From: Natronomonas gomsonensis
Lineage (GTDB): Archaea > Halobacteriota > Halobacteria > Halobacteriales > Haloarculaceae
Length of the DNA stretch: 64,000 nucleotides
Assembly: GCF_024300825.1 (NCBI RefSeq)
Contig: NZ_CP101323.1
Span: 1,922,001-1,986,000, forward strand
Direction of reading: 5' to 3'
Position 1 is the stretch's first letter, and each line of letters begins with the position of its first letter. Both the position numbers and the translations under genes were made by a program. Of this stretch, positions 1-9,309 are shown in pieces. Under the pieces are notes generated by a model. It had not been told where the DNA came from. It made no database searches and saw only the letters and a list, made by a program, of their open reading frames with translations.

Positions 1-1820
1 CGGATGTCGAGGTCTTTGAACCCCTCGAAGCTAATGCGCTCTTCGTTGACTGGTTCCAGTTCCATACCGGTGGTGTCGTCGTCCTCGGACTCGTCGCTTT
101 CGGTCTCTGATTCGTCTTCGGCGGCCTCGATGCTCTCCCGTAACTGCTCGTTGAGTTCCTCGACGCGGTCGTCTTCGAGTCCCTCAAACAGTTCCTCGGG
201 TTCGCCGAACTCGGCAGGCGGCGCCGCGAGTGCCTCGCCCAACTCGGCGTCGTGGACGCTGCCCGACTCGCCGAGTTGACCCCACAGCGCCTCGGCCTTC
301 CCCGGCAACACCGGCTCCATGAGGACGGCGATGGCCTTCGACAACTGGACGCAATCGCGGATGACCTGCGCCGCCTGCTCGGGGTCGTCGTCGGTGAGTT
401 TCCACGGTTCGTGCTGTTGGATGTACTCGTTGCCGAACTTCGCCAACTCGACGGGGACGCGGCCGAGTCCACGGACGCGGTAGTCGTTGATGGCCGCCCG
501 GAAGTCGGCCATTGCCTCCTCGATGCGGTCTTCGACCTCCCCGCTGACCTCGGTGTCGGGGGTGCCGTCGTAGTTCCGCTCGGCGAACAACAGCGACCGG
601 TAGGCGAAGTTCCCGAGGGTCCCGACGAGTTCGCTGTTGACGCGTTCTGCGAGGCCGTCCCACGAGAAGTCCACGTCGGCGACGAACTCGCTGCCCGTGA
701 TGATGTGGTACCGGTACAAATCGGGGTGCAGTCCCGCCTCGATGTAGTCGTCGGCCCACACCGCGCGGTTCCGGGAGGTCGAAAAGCCCTTGCCGTCGAG
801 GTTGACGAACCCACAGGCCATCACGGCCCGCGGTTCGTTGTAGCCCGCGCCACGCAGCATCGCCGGCCAGAAGACGGTGTGGTGTTGGATGATGTCGTGG
901 CCGATGATGTGGACGATTTCGCCACCGTCGGGAACGTCGTCGGTGCCGTGGTTCTTCCAGACGGCCTCCCAGTCGTACTCGTCGGCGCCGACCCGCTCTG
1001 TGTACTGCTTCGTCGAGGAGACGTATTCGATGGGCGCGTCGACCCAGACGTACAACACCAACTCTTCCTCGCCGTCCTCGCCGGGATAATCTATCCCCCA
1101 CTCCATGTCCCGTGTGATACAGAGGTCCTGCAGTTCGCCCTCTATCCACTCCCGCGGCTGATTTTGGGCGTTTTCGGTGCCCTCCAGTCGGTCGAGGAAG
1201 CCCTTGAGGTACTCCTGGAAATCGGAGAGTCGGAGGAACTTGTGGGGCCGTGTGCGGTACTCGGCGGGGTTGCCCGTAATCGTCGAGACGGGGTCTTCGA
1301 TTTCGCCGGGTTCGAGGTGGCGTTGACAGCCCTCGTCGCACTCGTCGCCGCGGGCGTGTTCGCCACAGTATGGGCAGGTTCCCTCGACGAAGCGGTCCGG
1401 GAGCGGTTGGTCGGCCTCGCTGTCCCAGGCCACCTCGATTTCCTTCTCGACGACGTGGTCGTCGTCTATCCACGACCGAACGAACTCCCGTGTCGTCTCC
1501 GTGTTCGTCTCGTCGTGAGTGTGGCCGTAGTTGTCGAACTCGACGTTGAACTTCGGGAACGTCGCCTCGTACTGCTCGTGGTACTCCAAGGCGAACTCTT
1601 CGGGTGAGACGCCCTCCTTTGCGGCGTTGACGGCGATGGGCGTGCCGTGCATGTCCGACCCGCAGACGAACGCCACGTCCTGTCCGACCGACTCCAGCGC
1701 CCGCGAGAGCGCGTCGCCGCTGACGTACGTCCGCAGGTGGCCGACGTGGAGGTCGCCGTTGGCGTACGGCAACCCGCAGGTGACCACCGCGGGGGTCTCG
1801 GTGGGGAACTCCTCGTGCAT
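1..1820 (-). CDS. metG: Methionyl-tRNA synthetase, C-terminus beyond window edge
   Basis: Charges tRNA-Met with methionine in the cytoplasm. The reading frame stays open from ATG at 1820 to the window edge (about 606 codons). Residues near the N-terminus (GLPYANGDLHVGHLR) form the class I HIGH-type signature. A cysteine-rich zinc knuckle (CPYCGE...CDEGC) follows around residue 145, and GKGFSTSRN is the KMSKS-type loop. An acidic Glu/Asp/Ser linker then leads into ISFEGFKDLDI, which looks like the start of a Trbp111/CsaA-type tRNA-binding OB fold, so the protein is cut inside that last domain. It lies 37 bases downstream of the BNR gene on the same strand. The start is chosen because MHEEFPTE leads straight into the Rossmann fold. 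Confidence 0.95.
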   Translation of the reverse strand, partial: MHEEFPTETPAVVTCGLPYANGDLHVGHLRTYVSGDALSRALESVGQDVAFVCGSDMHGTPIAVNAAKEGVSPEEFALEYHEQYEATFPKFNVEFDNYGHTHDETNTETTREFVRSWIDDDHVVEKEIEVAWDSEADQPLPDRFVEGTCPYCGEHARGDECDEGCQRHLEPGEIEDPVSTITGNPAEYRTRPHKFLRLSDFQEYLKGFLDRLEGTENAQNQPREWIEGELQDLCITRDMEWGIDYPGEDGEEELVLYVWVDAPIEYVSSTKQYTERVGADEYDWEAVWKNHGTDDVPDGGEIVHIIGHDIIQHHTVFWPAMLRGAGYNEPRAVMACGFVNLDGKGFSTSRNRAVWADDYIEAGLHPDLYRYHIITGSEFVADVDFSWDGLAERVNSELVGTLGNFAYRSLLFAERNYDGTPDTEVSGEVEDRIEEAMADFRAAINDYRVRGLGRVPVELAKFGNEYIQQHEPWKLTDDDPEQAAQVIRDCVQLSKAIAVLMEPVLPGKAEALWGQLGESGSVHDAELGEALAAPPAEFGEPEELFEGLEDDRVEELNEQLRESIEAAEDESETESDESEDDDTTGMELEPVNEERISFEGFKDLDI

Positions 1821-1857
1821 ACAGGAGTTCCCGTCCGTCAGGGGTAAAACAGTCCCG

Positions 1858-2796
1858 TTATTCGGCTTCGCCGTCGGGGTCGGCGACGGCCGTCATCGAG
1901 GCGATTCCCGAGGAGACGCTCCCCACGCCGAACCACCCCTCGGGGTCCCGTCGGAGTATCGACCCCGCCGTCGTTCCGGCGTAGACCCGCCCGTCCACGG
2001 CGGTAAACGAGAGGACGAACTCGCCGGGACCGCCGGCGTACTCCACCGGCTTGAGGGTGCCGCCGTCAGCCGCCTCGAACAACGCCGCATCGGTGCCGCG
2101 GGGGCCGTCCCACGTGTTCGGTGGTCCACCAGTCGCCGCGGCGTACAGTCGCCCATCGTGGGCGAACGCCTCCCGGAAGTACCGACGGTCGAGGCCCGAA
2201 TCCAGTCGCATCCACGTCCGACCCGCGTCGTCGGTGCGATAGAGGCCGTCGCCGGTCGAGGCGACCCACTGGTCGTCGACGACGAGGACGTGGTGGACAT
2301 CCTCGTGGACGCCCTCACGGCGCTCGCTCCACGTCTCGCCGCCATCCTCGCTGCAGTGGATGCCGCCGACTTCGATGCCGGCGACGAGGCGGTCCTCGCC
2401 GGCGGCACGGAGCGCCCGGACATGGGCCTCGTTTCGGTGCCGCGGGGTATGCCACGATTCCCGGGAAGGGAGCGCTTGGAGCCCCTCGCATTCGGTCCAC
2501 GTCTCGCCGGCGTCAGTAGAGCGATAGAGGTGGGCGGGGTGCGTTCCGACGAAGAGACGCTCGCCAACGGGGTGTTCCAGCACCGAGTACACCTCCGGCC
2601 GAGGCGTCTCGATTCGCGTCCACGACCGTCCGGCGTCGAGCGAGCGGTACAACCCGCCCCGCGTCGCGGCGTAGGTTCGGGGACCGAAACGACGAACCCG
2701 GAGCACCCGGTCGCAGTCGAGTACGCGAACCGCCTCTTCGAGGGCCTCAACCGTTCCACGGAAGACCCCCGTCCGTGTCCCGAAAAGCAGGTTCAT
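1858..2796 (-). CDS. BNR/sialidase-type beta-propeller protein
   Basis: 312 residues made of repeated units with the BNR/Asp-box pattern: LYRSLDAGRSW, LYRSTDAGETW, HCSEDGGETW, LYRTDDAGRTW, spaced about 40-60 residues. These are the S-x-D-x-G-x-x-W turns of sialidase, Vps10 and photosystem-assembly propellers. No signal peptide or membrane segment is visible, so it is probably cytoplasmic. Haloarchaeal genomes carry many such proteins of unknown role. The substrate cannot be inferred, and no catalytic residues of true sialidases were recognised. It may be co-transcribed with metG. Confidence 0.85.
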   Translation of the reverse strand: MNLLFGTRTGVFRGTVEALEEAVRVLDCDRVLRVRRFGPRTYAATRGGLYRSLDAGRSWTRIETPRPEVYSVLEHPVGERLFVGTHPAHLYRSTDAGETWTECEGLQALPSRESWHTPRHRNEAHVRALRAAGEDRLVAGIEVGGIHCSEDGGETWSERREGVHEDVHHVLVVDDQWVASTGDGLYRTDDAGRTWMRLDSGLDRRYFREAFAHDGRLYAAATGGPPNTWDGPRGTDAALFEAADGGTLKPVEYAGGPGEFVLSFTAVDGRVYAGTTAGSILRRDPEGWFGVGSVSSGIASMTAVADPDGEAE

Positions 2797-2870
2797 GCGT
2801 GGCTCCTGTACGTGGAGGGTCTTGACCGTTCTCCCGCACCAAACTGTCGGACGTACCTACTCGGCCCGTC

Positions 2871-3923
2871 TCAGGCGAGTCGGTCGAGGTCGGCGAGGAA
2901 CTCCTGTAACATCGGTCGGGTGACGTGAGGCATACAGACGACGCGGGCCTCGTCGGCTTCGGTTCGGGAGATTCGCCAGCCACGCTCCCGGAGGTCGGCG
3001 ACGAGGTCGTGTGGTAGGTCCATCGCGACGATGGGCAACACGGGCGAGACGACATCGAAGCCCCGGGACCGGACTTCGGCCGCCAGCCAGTCGGCGTTCG
3101 TCTGGGACTGTCGGTACTGTCGCTCGTAGCCCTCACGCCACAACTCCTCCATGACGGCGACGGCGCTTGCGACGCCCGCACCGCTTCGGGTGCCCGTCAG
3201 CGTCACCTGCGAGGTGGATTCGAGATACGGCGTGTCGATGGCGAGTTCGTCCAACAGTTCGGGCCCGCGAGCCAACAGCCCGCCGGCTGGGACGGCCGCC
3301 TGCCCCATCTTGTGGGGGTCGATGGTCATCGTGTCGATGTCGGCGTCGGAGAAGTCCCAGGCGTGGGCGGTAAACGGCAGGACGAACCCGCCCCAGGCGG
3401 CGTCGACGTGACACAGCGCGTCAGCGTCGTTGGCCATATCGGACAGCGCCGGAATCGGGTCGACGCGGCCGTACTCTGTGGTGCCGGCGACGCCGACCAC
3501 GAGGGCAGTGTCGTCGTCTATCAACTCGGCGACGCCGTCGAGGTTGGCGCGGTAGTCCTCCAGTGGCGCCGTCCGCAACTCGACGCCGAGGATGTCGGCC
3601 GCTTTCCGGAACGAGAAGTGTGCGGAGGCGGGCGCGACGAAGTTCGGGTCACGAGTGTCCGCCCGGTTGCGTGCGATGCGGACTGCCTGAATGTTGGCCT
3701 CGGTGCCGCCTGAGGCGATGTAGCCGGCGGCGTCATCCAATCCGGCGACCTGCCCCAGCAGGTCGACTGCCTCCCGCTCCATCTTGGCGACCGTCTCGTA
3801 GGTGCCGGGGTCGCCCGGATTCGTCGCGAGGAACCGCTCGGCGGCATCGCGCGCTGTCGGGTGGGGCTCGGTACACATCGACGACAGCACACGGCTGAAA
3901 TCCTGCGGTTCGGCCCGCTGCAT
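2871..3923 (-). CDS. mfnA: Tyrosine/L-aspartate decarboxylase (MfnA-type, PLP)
   Basis: PLP-dependent group II decarboxylase. In archaea, MfnA-type enzymes make tyramine for methanofuran or beta-alanine from aspartate for coenzyme A; the latter is likely here because haloarchaea lack methanofuran. The Schiff-base lysine is in TIDPHKMG (about K205), and the HVDAAWGGF segment supplies the PLP-contacting Asp. I start at ATG 3923 (MQRAEPQDF). An upstream ATG at 4025 would add a basic, low-complexity stretch, and a TATA-like gataaagg element lies 22-31 bases before 3923, fitting a leaderless transcript. 350 residues is the normal length. Confidence 0.92.
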   Translation of the reverse strand: MQRAEPQDFSRVLSSMCTEPHPTARDAAERFLATNPGDPGTYETVAKMEREAVDLLGQVAGLDDAAGYIASGGTEANIQAVRIARNRADTRDPNFVAPASAHFSFRKAADILGVELRTAPLEDYRANLDGVAELIDDDTALVVGVAGTTEYGRVDPIPALSDMANDADALCHVDAAWGGFVLPFTAHAWDFSDADIDTMTIDPHKMGQAAVPAGGLLARGPELLDELAIDTPYLESTSQVTLTGTRSGAGVASAVAVMEELWREGYERQYRQSQTNADWLAAEVRSRGFDVVSPVLPIVAMDLPHDLVADLRERGWRISRTEADEARVVCMPHVTRPMLQEFLADLDRLA

Positions 3924-3944
3924 ATCTACGTTCAGTCGTGCTGT

Positions 3945-3954
3945 GCCTTTATCG
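3945..3954 (-). promoter_or_regulatory. TATA-like element of mfnA
   Basis: The minus strand reads cgataaaggc, 22-31 bases upstream of ATG 3923. In haloarchaea a TATA box about 26 bases before the start codon indicates a leaderless transcript. This is the main reason for preferring the shorter mfnA start. Confidence 0.4.
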
Positions 3955-3978
3955 ATTGTGTTGTGCTTACGTGGGCGT

Positions 3979-4731
3979 TTATGAGGAGCCTTCGAGGGAT
4001 TCGACCCACGCCGGTCGCTCGACATCGGGGCCCTCGCTGGCGGTCAACTCGAAGGTGAACTGGTAGTCGGCGGATTCACCGTCGAGGTCGTAAGTCACGT
4101 CGACCGACAGCGAGCGAATCCGGCCGTCGCCGTCGACGACGAGTTCCGACTCGTAGTTCCGGACGTTCGTGGCGTTGGGCGGGAACGCGGCCTCGGATTC
4201 GGGCTGGTCGGTCGCCGAAAGGGTCGTCAGCGTCGTGCCGTTGGACGCCGTGGTGTCGACGACCTCGTACGGCGCCGAGAGGTGCGGTTCGAGTAGCGGC
4301 TGCCCCGCCAGCGATTCGGAGGCAGTCGGTTCACCGCGGCGATACTGTGGGTCTCGGCCGCCGGCTTCGATGCGCTGGTACTCGACCGTTTCGTTGCCCC
4401 AGACGATGAACCGGGAGTTCGCACGACCGTTGTTGACGAGTTGATACCGGTACTCCGTGACGTTGGCCTCGACAGTCGTTCGCTGACGCCGTTCGCTGGT
4501 GAACGTCTCACCGTCGACGGTTCCACTCTGGGTGAGGTTCACCTCGTGGCTGTAGCCCGACGCGGTGACCGCTTCGACGTGGGCGTCCAGAAGCATCGTC
4601 GAGTTGGTCAACTGTTCGTCCTCGACGCCCGGTGGCGCTTCCGAGGCAGAGGGGGAGGCTCCCGGAAGCGCCGAACAGCCGGCGAGCGACAGGAGGAGAC
4701 ACAGCGCAATCGCCGCGTAGGCCCGTTTCAT
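3979..4731 (-). CDS. Secreted lipoprotein, haloarchaeal DUF7537-like
   Basis: 250 residues. The N-terminus [19 protein letters not shown] is a signal peptide with lipobox LAGC (Cys19), followed by a Ser/Pro/Glu-rich linker. The remainder is a beta-rich domain with pairs such as [24 protein letters not shown], like the outer-surface lipoproteins common in Halobacteria whose fold recalls LolA/LppX-type lipid-binding proteins. That comparison is inference; the function is unknown. The C-terminal domain ends in SLEGSS. It is on the same strand as mfnA and 55 bases upstream of it. Confidence 0.8.
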   Translation of the reverse strand: MKRAYAAIALCLLLSLAGCSALPGASPSASEAPPGVEDEQLTNSTMLLDAHVEAVTASGYSHEVNLTQSGTVDGETFTSERRQRTTVEANVTEYRYQLVNNGRANSRFIVWGNETVEYQRIEAGGRDPQYRRGEPTASESLAGQPLLEPHLSAPYEVVDTTASNGTTLTTLSATDQPESEAAFPPNATNVRNYESELVVDGDGRIRSLSVDVTYDLDGESADYQFTFELTASEGPDVERPAWVESLEGSS

Positions 4732-4818
4732 GACAATCAGTCTGTACCCGCCGCGTAAAAAGTGCGTGATGACGAGACGAAAACGGGACGAAAGGAGTTC
4801 GCAGAACCGCAGGCGCGG

Positions 4819-7071
4819 TCAGCGAACCGAGTCCAACAGCAGTTTCTGTTCGACGCGTTTGACTTCGTGTTGGACATCGCGGACGGCGTCGATGTTCGCC
4901 GAAATCGAGGAGACGCCTTCGTTGACGAGGAACCGCGCCATCTCGGGTTTCGACCCGGCCTGTCCGCAGATGGACGTGTTGACGTCGTGTTCGCGGCAGG
5001 TCTCGATGGTGGTGCCGATGAGTTTCAACACGGCGGGATGGAGTTCGTCGAAGCGGTCGGCGACGTGTTCGTTGTTGCGGTCCACAGCAAGCGTGTACTG
5101 GGTGAGGTCGTTCGTCCCGAAGGAGGCGAAGTCGATGCCCGCCTCGGCCATCGCTTCGACGCCCAGCGCCGAGGCCGGCGTCTCTATCATCACGCCCCAG
5201 TTTCGCTTTTCGGGGTCGATGCCGGCCTCTCCCATGAGGTTCCGGGCCCGAATGACGTCCTCGGCGTCGTTGACGAGCGGGAACATGATTTCGACGTTGT
5301 CGTAGCCCATGTCGAAGAGTCGGCGGAACGCTTCGAGTTCGTGGGCGAAGACGTCGGGGCGGTCGAGACTCCGGCGGATGCCCCGATAGCCCAACATCGG
5401 GTTGTGTTCGTGGGGTTCGTCGTCGCCGCCTTCGAGTTGGCGGAACTCGTCGGTCGGGGCGTCCAGCGTCCGAACGCGGACGGGTCGGGGGTAGAACTCG
5501 TCGGCGACGCCGCGGACGCCCTCGACGATTTCCTCGACGTAGGCGTCGACGCCGTGGTCGTCGATGTAGCGTTCGGGCGTCTTGTTCGTCGAGAGAATCA
5601 TGTGCTCCATGCGGAGCAGGCCGACGCCGTCGGCGCCGGTCGCGGCGGCGCGTTCGGCGGCTTCCGGAATCGAGACGTTGACCTTCACTTCCGTCGCCGT
5701 CATCGGCTTGACCGGGTTCTGGGGTCTGACATCGTCGAGGGCATCCGTCTCCTCTTCGGGTTCGGTTGCGCCCTCGGTGACGGTTCCCTTGTCGCCGTCC
5801 AACGTGACGACCTGTCCGTCGCCGAGGAGTTCGGTGGCGTCGCCGCTCCCGACGACCGCAGGTGCGCCGAGTTCGCGAGCGACGATGGCGGCGTGGCTGG
5901 TCATGCCGCCCTCGTCGGTGATGATGCCGCTTGCGCGTTTCATCGCCGGCACCATGTCGGGCGTCGTCATCTCTGTGACGATGATGTCACCCTCGCCGAC
6001 CTTGTCGAGTTGGTCGAGTTTGCGAACGATGCGAACCGGGCCGGAGGCGATGCCCGGTGAGGCACCGAGGCCCTTCACGAGCACGTCGCCGCCGTTGCCG
6101 TCGGCGGCCGCACTCTCTGCGGCGCCCTCGGAGATGGTCGTGATGGGGCGGGACTGCAACATGTACACTTCGCCGTCGATAATCGCCCACTCGATGTCCT
6201 GTGGTTCGTCGTAGTGGTCTTCGGCACGTTCGCCGATGTCGACGAGTTTCTCGATTTCCGACTTATCGAGCACCTGCGCTTTGCGACGGTCGTCTTCGAC
6301 GTCCTGCTCGATGGTCTTGCCGGTCTCGGGGTCTTTGACCATCTCGATTTTCTTGTCGGCGACGGTCGTCTCCAGAACCTCGCCGGTGTCGCGGTCGACG
6401 ACGTAGTTGTCGGGGGAAACCGACCCCGAGACGACAGCCTCGCCGAGGCCCCACGCCGCCTCGATGATGATTTTCGGCTCGCCGGTCGAGGGGTGGGAGG
6501 TGAACAGCACGCCGGACTTCTCGGCGTCGACCATCTGCTGGACGACGACCGCGATGTCGACGACATCGTGGTCGAACCCCTGTTCGTTGCGGTAGTAAAT
6601 CGCACGCTGGGTGAAAAGCGAGGCCCAACAGCGCTTCACGCGGTCGACGAGGTCCTCGCGGGTGATGTTGAGGAACGTCTCTTGTTGCCCGGCGAAGGAG
6701 GCGTCCGGGAGGTCCTCGGCGGTCGCCGACGACCGGACCGCGACGAAGGATTCGCCCTCCTCGAGGTCGTCGTAGGCCGCGAGGATGCCGTCACGGACTT
6801 CGTCGGGGAGTTTCGTCTCGAGGATGAGTTCCTTGGCTTTCGCCTCCGCTTCGGCGAGTGCGGTCGAGTCCTCGGAATCGACGTCGACGGCCTCAAACAG
6901 CTCCTCGTCGATGCCGGTCTCCTCGATGAACGTTCGGTATGTCCCTGCGGTAACTACGAAACCGGGCGGAACGGGCAGCCCCGCGGCGGTCATCTCGCCG
7001 AGCGAGGCGCCCTTGCCGCCGACCGACCCGAGGTCGTCGGACCCGATTTCGTCCAGCCAGAGTACAGCCAT
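4819..7071 (-). CDS. ppsA: Phosphoenolpyruvate synthase
   Basis: Converts pyruvate, ATP and water to PEP, AMP and Pi for gluconeogenesis; in haloarchaea it works opposite the pyruvate kinase that also lies in this window (50764). 750 residues in the standard order. An ATP-grasp PPDK_N domain (1 to about 330) includes AVRSSATAEDLPDASFAGQQ. The swivelling phosphohistidine domain has GGMTSHAAIVAREL (His393). The C-terminal TIM barrel carries the LLRMEHM segment and the active-site Cys loop NTSICGQAGS. Length and domain order are complete. Confidence 0.96.
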   Translation of the reverse strand: MAVLWLDEIGSDDLGSVGGKGASLGEMTAAGLPVPPGFVVTAGTYRTFIEETGIDEELFEAVDVDSEDSTALAEAEAKAKELILETKLPDEVRDGILAAYDDLEEGESFVAVRSSATAEDLPDASFAGQQETFLNITREDLVDRVKRCWASLFTQRAIYYRNEQGFDHDVVDIAVVVQQMVDAEKSGVLFTSHPSTGEPKIIIEAAWGLGEAVVSGSVSPDNYVVDRDTGEVLETTVADKKIEMVKDPETGKTIEQDVEDDRRKAQVLDKSEIEKLVDIGERAEDHYDEPQDIEWAIIDGEVYMLQSRPITTISEGAAESAAADGNGGDVLVKGLGASPGIASGPVRIVRKLDQLDKVGEGDIIVTEMTTPDMVPAMKRASGIITDEGGMTSHAAIVARELGAPAVVGSGDATELLGDGQVVTLDGDKGTVTEGATEPEEETDALDDVRPQNPVKPMTATEVKVNVSIPEAAERAAATGADGVGLLRMEHMILSTNKTPERYIDDHGVDAYVEEIVEGVRGVADEFYPRPVRVRTLDAPTDEFRQLEGGDDEPHEHNPMLGYRGIRRSLDRPDVFAHELEAFRRLFDMGYDNVEIMFPLVNDAEDVIRARNLMGEAGIDPEKRNWGVMIETPASALGVEAMAEAGIDFASFGTNDLTQYTLAVDRNNEHVADRFDELHPAVLKLIGTTIETCREHDVNTSICGQAGSKPEMARFLVNEGVSSISANIDAVRDVQHEVKRVEQKLLLDSVR

Positions 7072-7203
7072 CTTGTATCCGAGAGAACCGCCGAGTCGCT
7101 AAAGAAGGTTCCGAAGCGAATCTCGGCGACAAGGATTGTCGGGACCGATAGCCGAGAGATGCCGGCATTCGACCGCCGAACCGCCGCAATCGGGCCGTTT
7201 CGG

Positions 7204-7704
7204 TCAGTCGCTCTCTTCGAGTTCGTGGTCGCCGACGACGAGGTTTGCGCCGCCGGTCCAGACGACCTGCACGCGGCGGCCAACCTCGATTCCGCCGGCG
7301 TCTTCGGGCGCCGATGCCGCGGCCGCCACCTCGCCGTCGGCGGTGTAGACGGCCGCGCTGTCGCCCTCGACGATGGTGTCGCCGTCGCCGGAGAACGCCG
7401 ACCCGTCGGCGATGGCCTCGCCGTCGATGCGCAACTCGACGTTCTCGCGGGTGAGTTCGTCGGGGCCGTCGCTGGTCGCGGTCACGACCCGGCTTTCGTC
7501 CTGTGCCATCGCGAAACTCACCGTCGGCGAGTTACCGACTTCCTCGGGGTCGATGCCGTCGTCGCCGTTGCCGTCGCTTTCGTTGCCGTCGTCGCCGTTG
7601 CCGAAGGGGGCGGAACAGCCCGCGAGCGCCGTCGTCGCGACCAGTGCTGCGCCGCCGAGATACGTTCGTCTGTCGATACCGTCGTGTGGTGGTGTCTCGT
7701 CCAT
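7204..7704 (-). CDS. Twin-arginine lipoprotein with type IV pilin-like beta domain
   Basis: 166 residues from ATG 7704. The N-terminal IDRRTYLGGAALVATTALAGC has twin arginines and a lipobox ending at Cys, so it is probably a Tat-exported lipoprotein. An Asn/Asp/Gly linker follows. The domain beginning SPTVSFAMAQDESRVVTATS and ending in GRRVQVVWTGGANLVVGDHELEE closely resembles the C-terminal part of haloarchaeal DUF1628 pilins (…V-x-V-x-W-T-x-G…), although it lacks a prepilin leader. An alternative start at 7773 adds a Pro-rich stretch and is less likely. Role unknown. Confidence 0.75.
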   Translation of the reverse strand: MDETPPHDGIDRRTYLGGAALVATTALAGCSAPFGNGDDGNESDGNGDDGIDPEEVGNSPTVSFAMAQDESRVVTATSDGPDELTRENVELRIDGEAIADGSAFSGDGDTIVEGDSAAVYTADGEVAAAASAPEDAGGIEVGRRVQVVWTGGANLVVGDHELEESD

Positions 7705-7812
7705 TGGAGGGTCGGGAGGGTCGGTTGGCGGGCGGTTCGTGCTTCGGGGACCGAAGCTATCGACACGTGCCACGGCGTCGATAAAACTCTTTTCAAGCCG
7801 TGTCGGCAGCTC

Positions 7813-8712
7813 TCACGCCTCGATGATGTCGTCGGCCTCGAACTCCGGTACGACGACCGACCCATCGAGTGCCGTCACCGCTCGTCCGCCGACCGAGACG
7901 GGATCGGCTCTCGCCCGCACCCGAACAGTGCCGGGTCGGTCAATGAAATGTCCCTGTTCGAAGGTCATCTCCTCGGGTAACTCGCCGTCGAAGGCGCGAA
8001 CCTCACGGAGGTACGCGCCGACAGCGCCCGAGGCGGTTCCAGTGACGGGGTCTTCGTCGACGCCCGCCGCGGGCGCGAACATCCGTCCGTGGAGCGTCGA
8101 ATCGGCGTCGAGAGCGTCGAACGTGAACGCGTAGACGCCGGTCACGCCCAACTCGTCGGTCAACTCGGCGACGGCACTCATATCGGGGTCGAGGTTCGAG
8201 ACCCCCTCGAGGAAGTTCACGGGCACGACGAGGAACGGAAGACCCGTTGTGGCCGTCGCCAACGGTAAGTCGGCGCCGATGTCTTCGAGCGTCGCGGGGT
8301 CGGCACCGAGGGCATCGGCGACTCGCTGGTAGTCGAGGTCGACCCGTTCCACGTCGGCGGTGTCCTGTGTCATCCACACCGTTCCGTCCTCGATGTCGAT
8401 GTCGAGGACGCCGACGTTCGTCTCCAGCGTGGCCTCGTCGCCGAGTTCGCCCTCCTCGGCGAGAAAGCCGTGACTCGCTATCGTCGCGTGGCCACAGAGG
8501 TCGACCTCCTGTGTCGGCGTGAAGTATCTGACCTTGCGGTCGGCATCGTCGCTCGGCAGCAGGAAGGCGGTCTCGGAGGCCCCGAGTTCGTTCGCCATCG
8601 CCTGCATCTGCTCGCCGTCGAGTCCCTCGGCATCGGGAACGACGCCGGCGGCGTTGCCCGAAAGCGGTTCGCTGGTGAAGGCGTCGACCAAGAGCGCACG
8701 TCGCGTGTCCAT
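7813..8712 (-). CDS. PhzF-family isomerase/epimerase
   Basis: 299 residues. It starts with the family signature DAFTSEPLSGNAAGVVPDA and continues with the diaminopimelate-epimerase-like fold (SETAFLLPS, VDLCGHATIASHG, DPVTGTASGAVGAYL). The catalytic Glu of the family is in the S-E-T-A-F segment. PhzF proteins isomerise or close rings of small acids. No phenazine genes are nearby, so the substrate is unknown. It is separated from the pilin-like lipoprotein by 108 bases and is probably monocistronic. Confidence 0.9.
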   Translation of the reverse strand: MDTRRALLVDAFTSEPLSGNAAGVVPDAEGLDGEQMQAMANELGASETAFLLPSDDADRKVRYFTPTQEVDLCGHATIASHGFLAEEGELGDEATLETNVGVLDIDIEDGTVWMTQDTADVERVDLDYQRVADALGADPATLEDIGADLPLATATTGLPFLVVPVNFLEGVSNLDPDMSAVAELTDELGVTGVYAFTFDALDADSTLHGRMFAPAAGVDEDPVTGTASGAVGAYLREVRAFDGELPEEMTFEQGHFIDRPGTVRVRARADPVSVGGRAVTALDGSVVVPEFEADDIIEA

Positions 8713-8773
8713 ACACCCGCCACGGAGCGCGGGTTTGTTAAGTGAAGTGGCAGAGTGTCATCCGCACACATAC

Positions 8774-9250
8774 CTACCAGAACGACTCGTGAACGGCGCG
8801 GCCGGCCTCGTTTGCGACGCCACCGACGACCGGGCAGTCGAGTATCTCCGAGGCGCGTGTCGCGGGTTCGCCGCCGGCGAATTCGACGACTTCGTCGGCG
8901 CCGACGCTGTAGACGACCCGGCCGAACCCGGCGTACCGCATCCCGCCGCTACACATCGGGCAGGGTTCGGTGCTCGTGTACATGACTGCCTCGGCCCGAG
9001 TGTCGGCGTCGAGTTCTCGAAGCGCCCGGTAGGCGAGGTGGAGTTCCGGGTGCCGGCGAACGTCGTCTTCGGTGAGGACGCGGTTGGACTCGCGCATGAC
9101 GATGTCGTCGTCGACGACGAGCACCGAACCGAAGGGTCGGTCGCCGCGGTCGACCGCCTCGTGGGCGAGGTCGATGGCCTCGGCCATGTGGTTCTCGTGG
9201 TCGAAGCGCTCGAAGTCGGGCATGGCCGGGGTCTCGGTCGGCCGGGACAT
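8774..9250 (-). CDS. Nucleoside deaminase (CDA-fold, guanine/adenosine/cytosine type)
   Basis: Zinc-dependent deaminase of the cytidine deaminase superfamily. The catalytic H-x-E is in RRHPELHLAYRAL, and the two zinc cysteines are in TSTEPCPMCSGGM, the ordering typical of tRNA-adenosine, guanine and cytosine deaminases. From ATG 9250 it is 158 residues; ATG 9223 (MPDFERF) is an alternative start. It is divergent from the salvage run at 9310, which fits a role in base or nucleoside salvage. The C-terminal GRAVHESFW is typical of the guanine-deaminase-like branch. Confidence 0.88.
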   Translation of the reverse strand: MSRPTETPAMPDFERFDHENHMAEAIDLAHEAVDRGDRPFGSVLVVDDDIVMRESNRVLTEDDVRRHPELHLAYRALRELDADTRAEAVMYTSTEPCPMCSGGMRYAGFGRVVYSVGADEVVEFAGGEPATRASEILDCPVVGGVANEAGRAVHESFW

Positions 9251-9309
9251 AGACGTTCGCCCCGCGGCGGACGGACAGATTAACGACACCGGCGTACCTC
9301 CCACCCGGT

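Noticed and set aside
252-1607. 451-residue plus-strand ORF opposite metG
   Set aside because: Antisense shadow: GC-rich third positions keep the opposite frame open. The minus frame gives MetRS motifs (HIGH-type, FSTSR, zinc knuckle) and the plus protein has no recognisable features.
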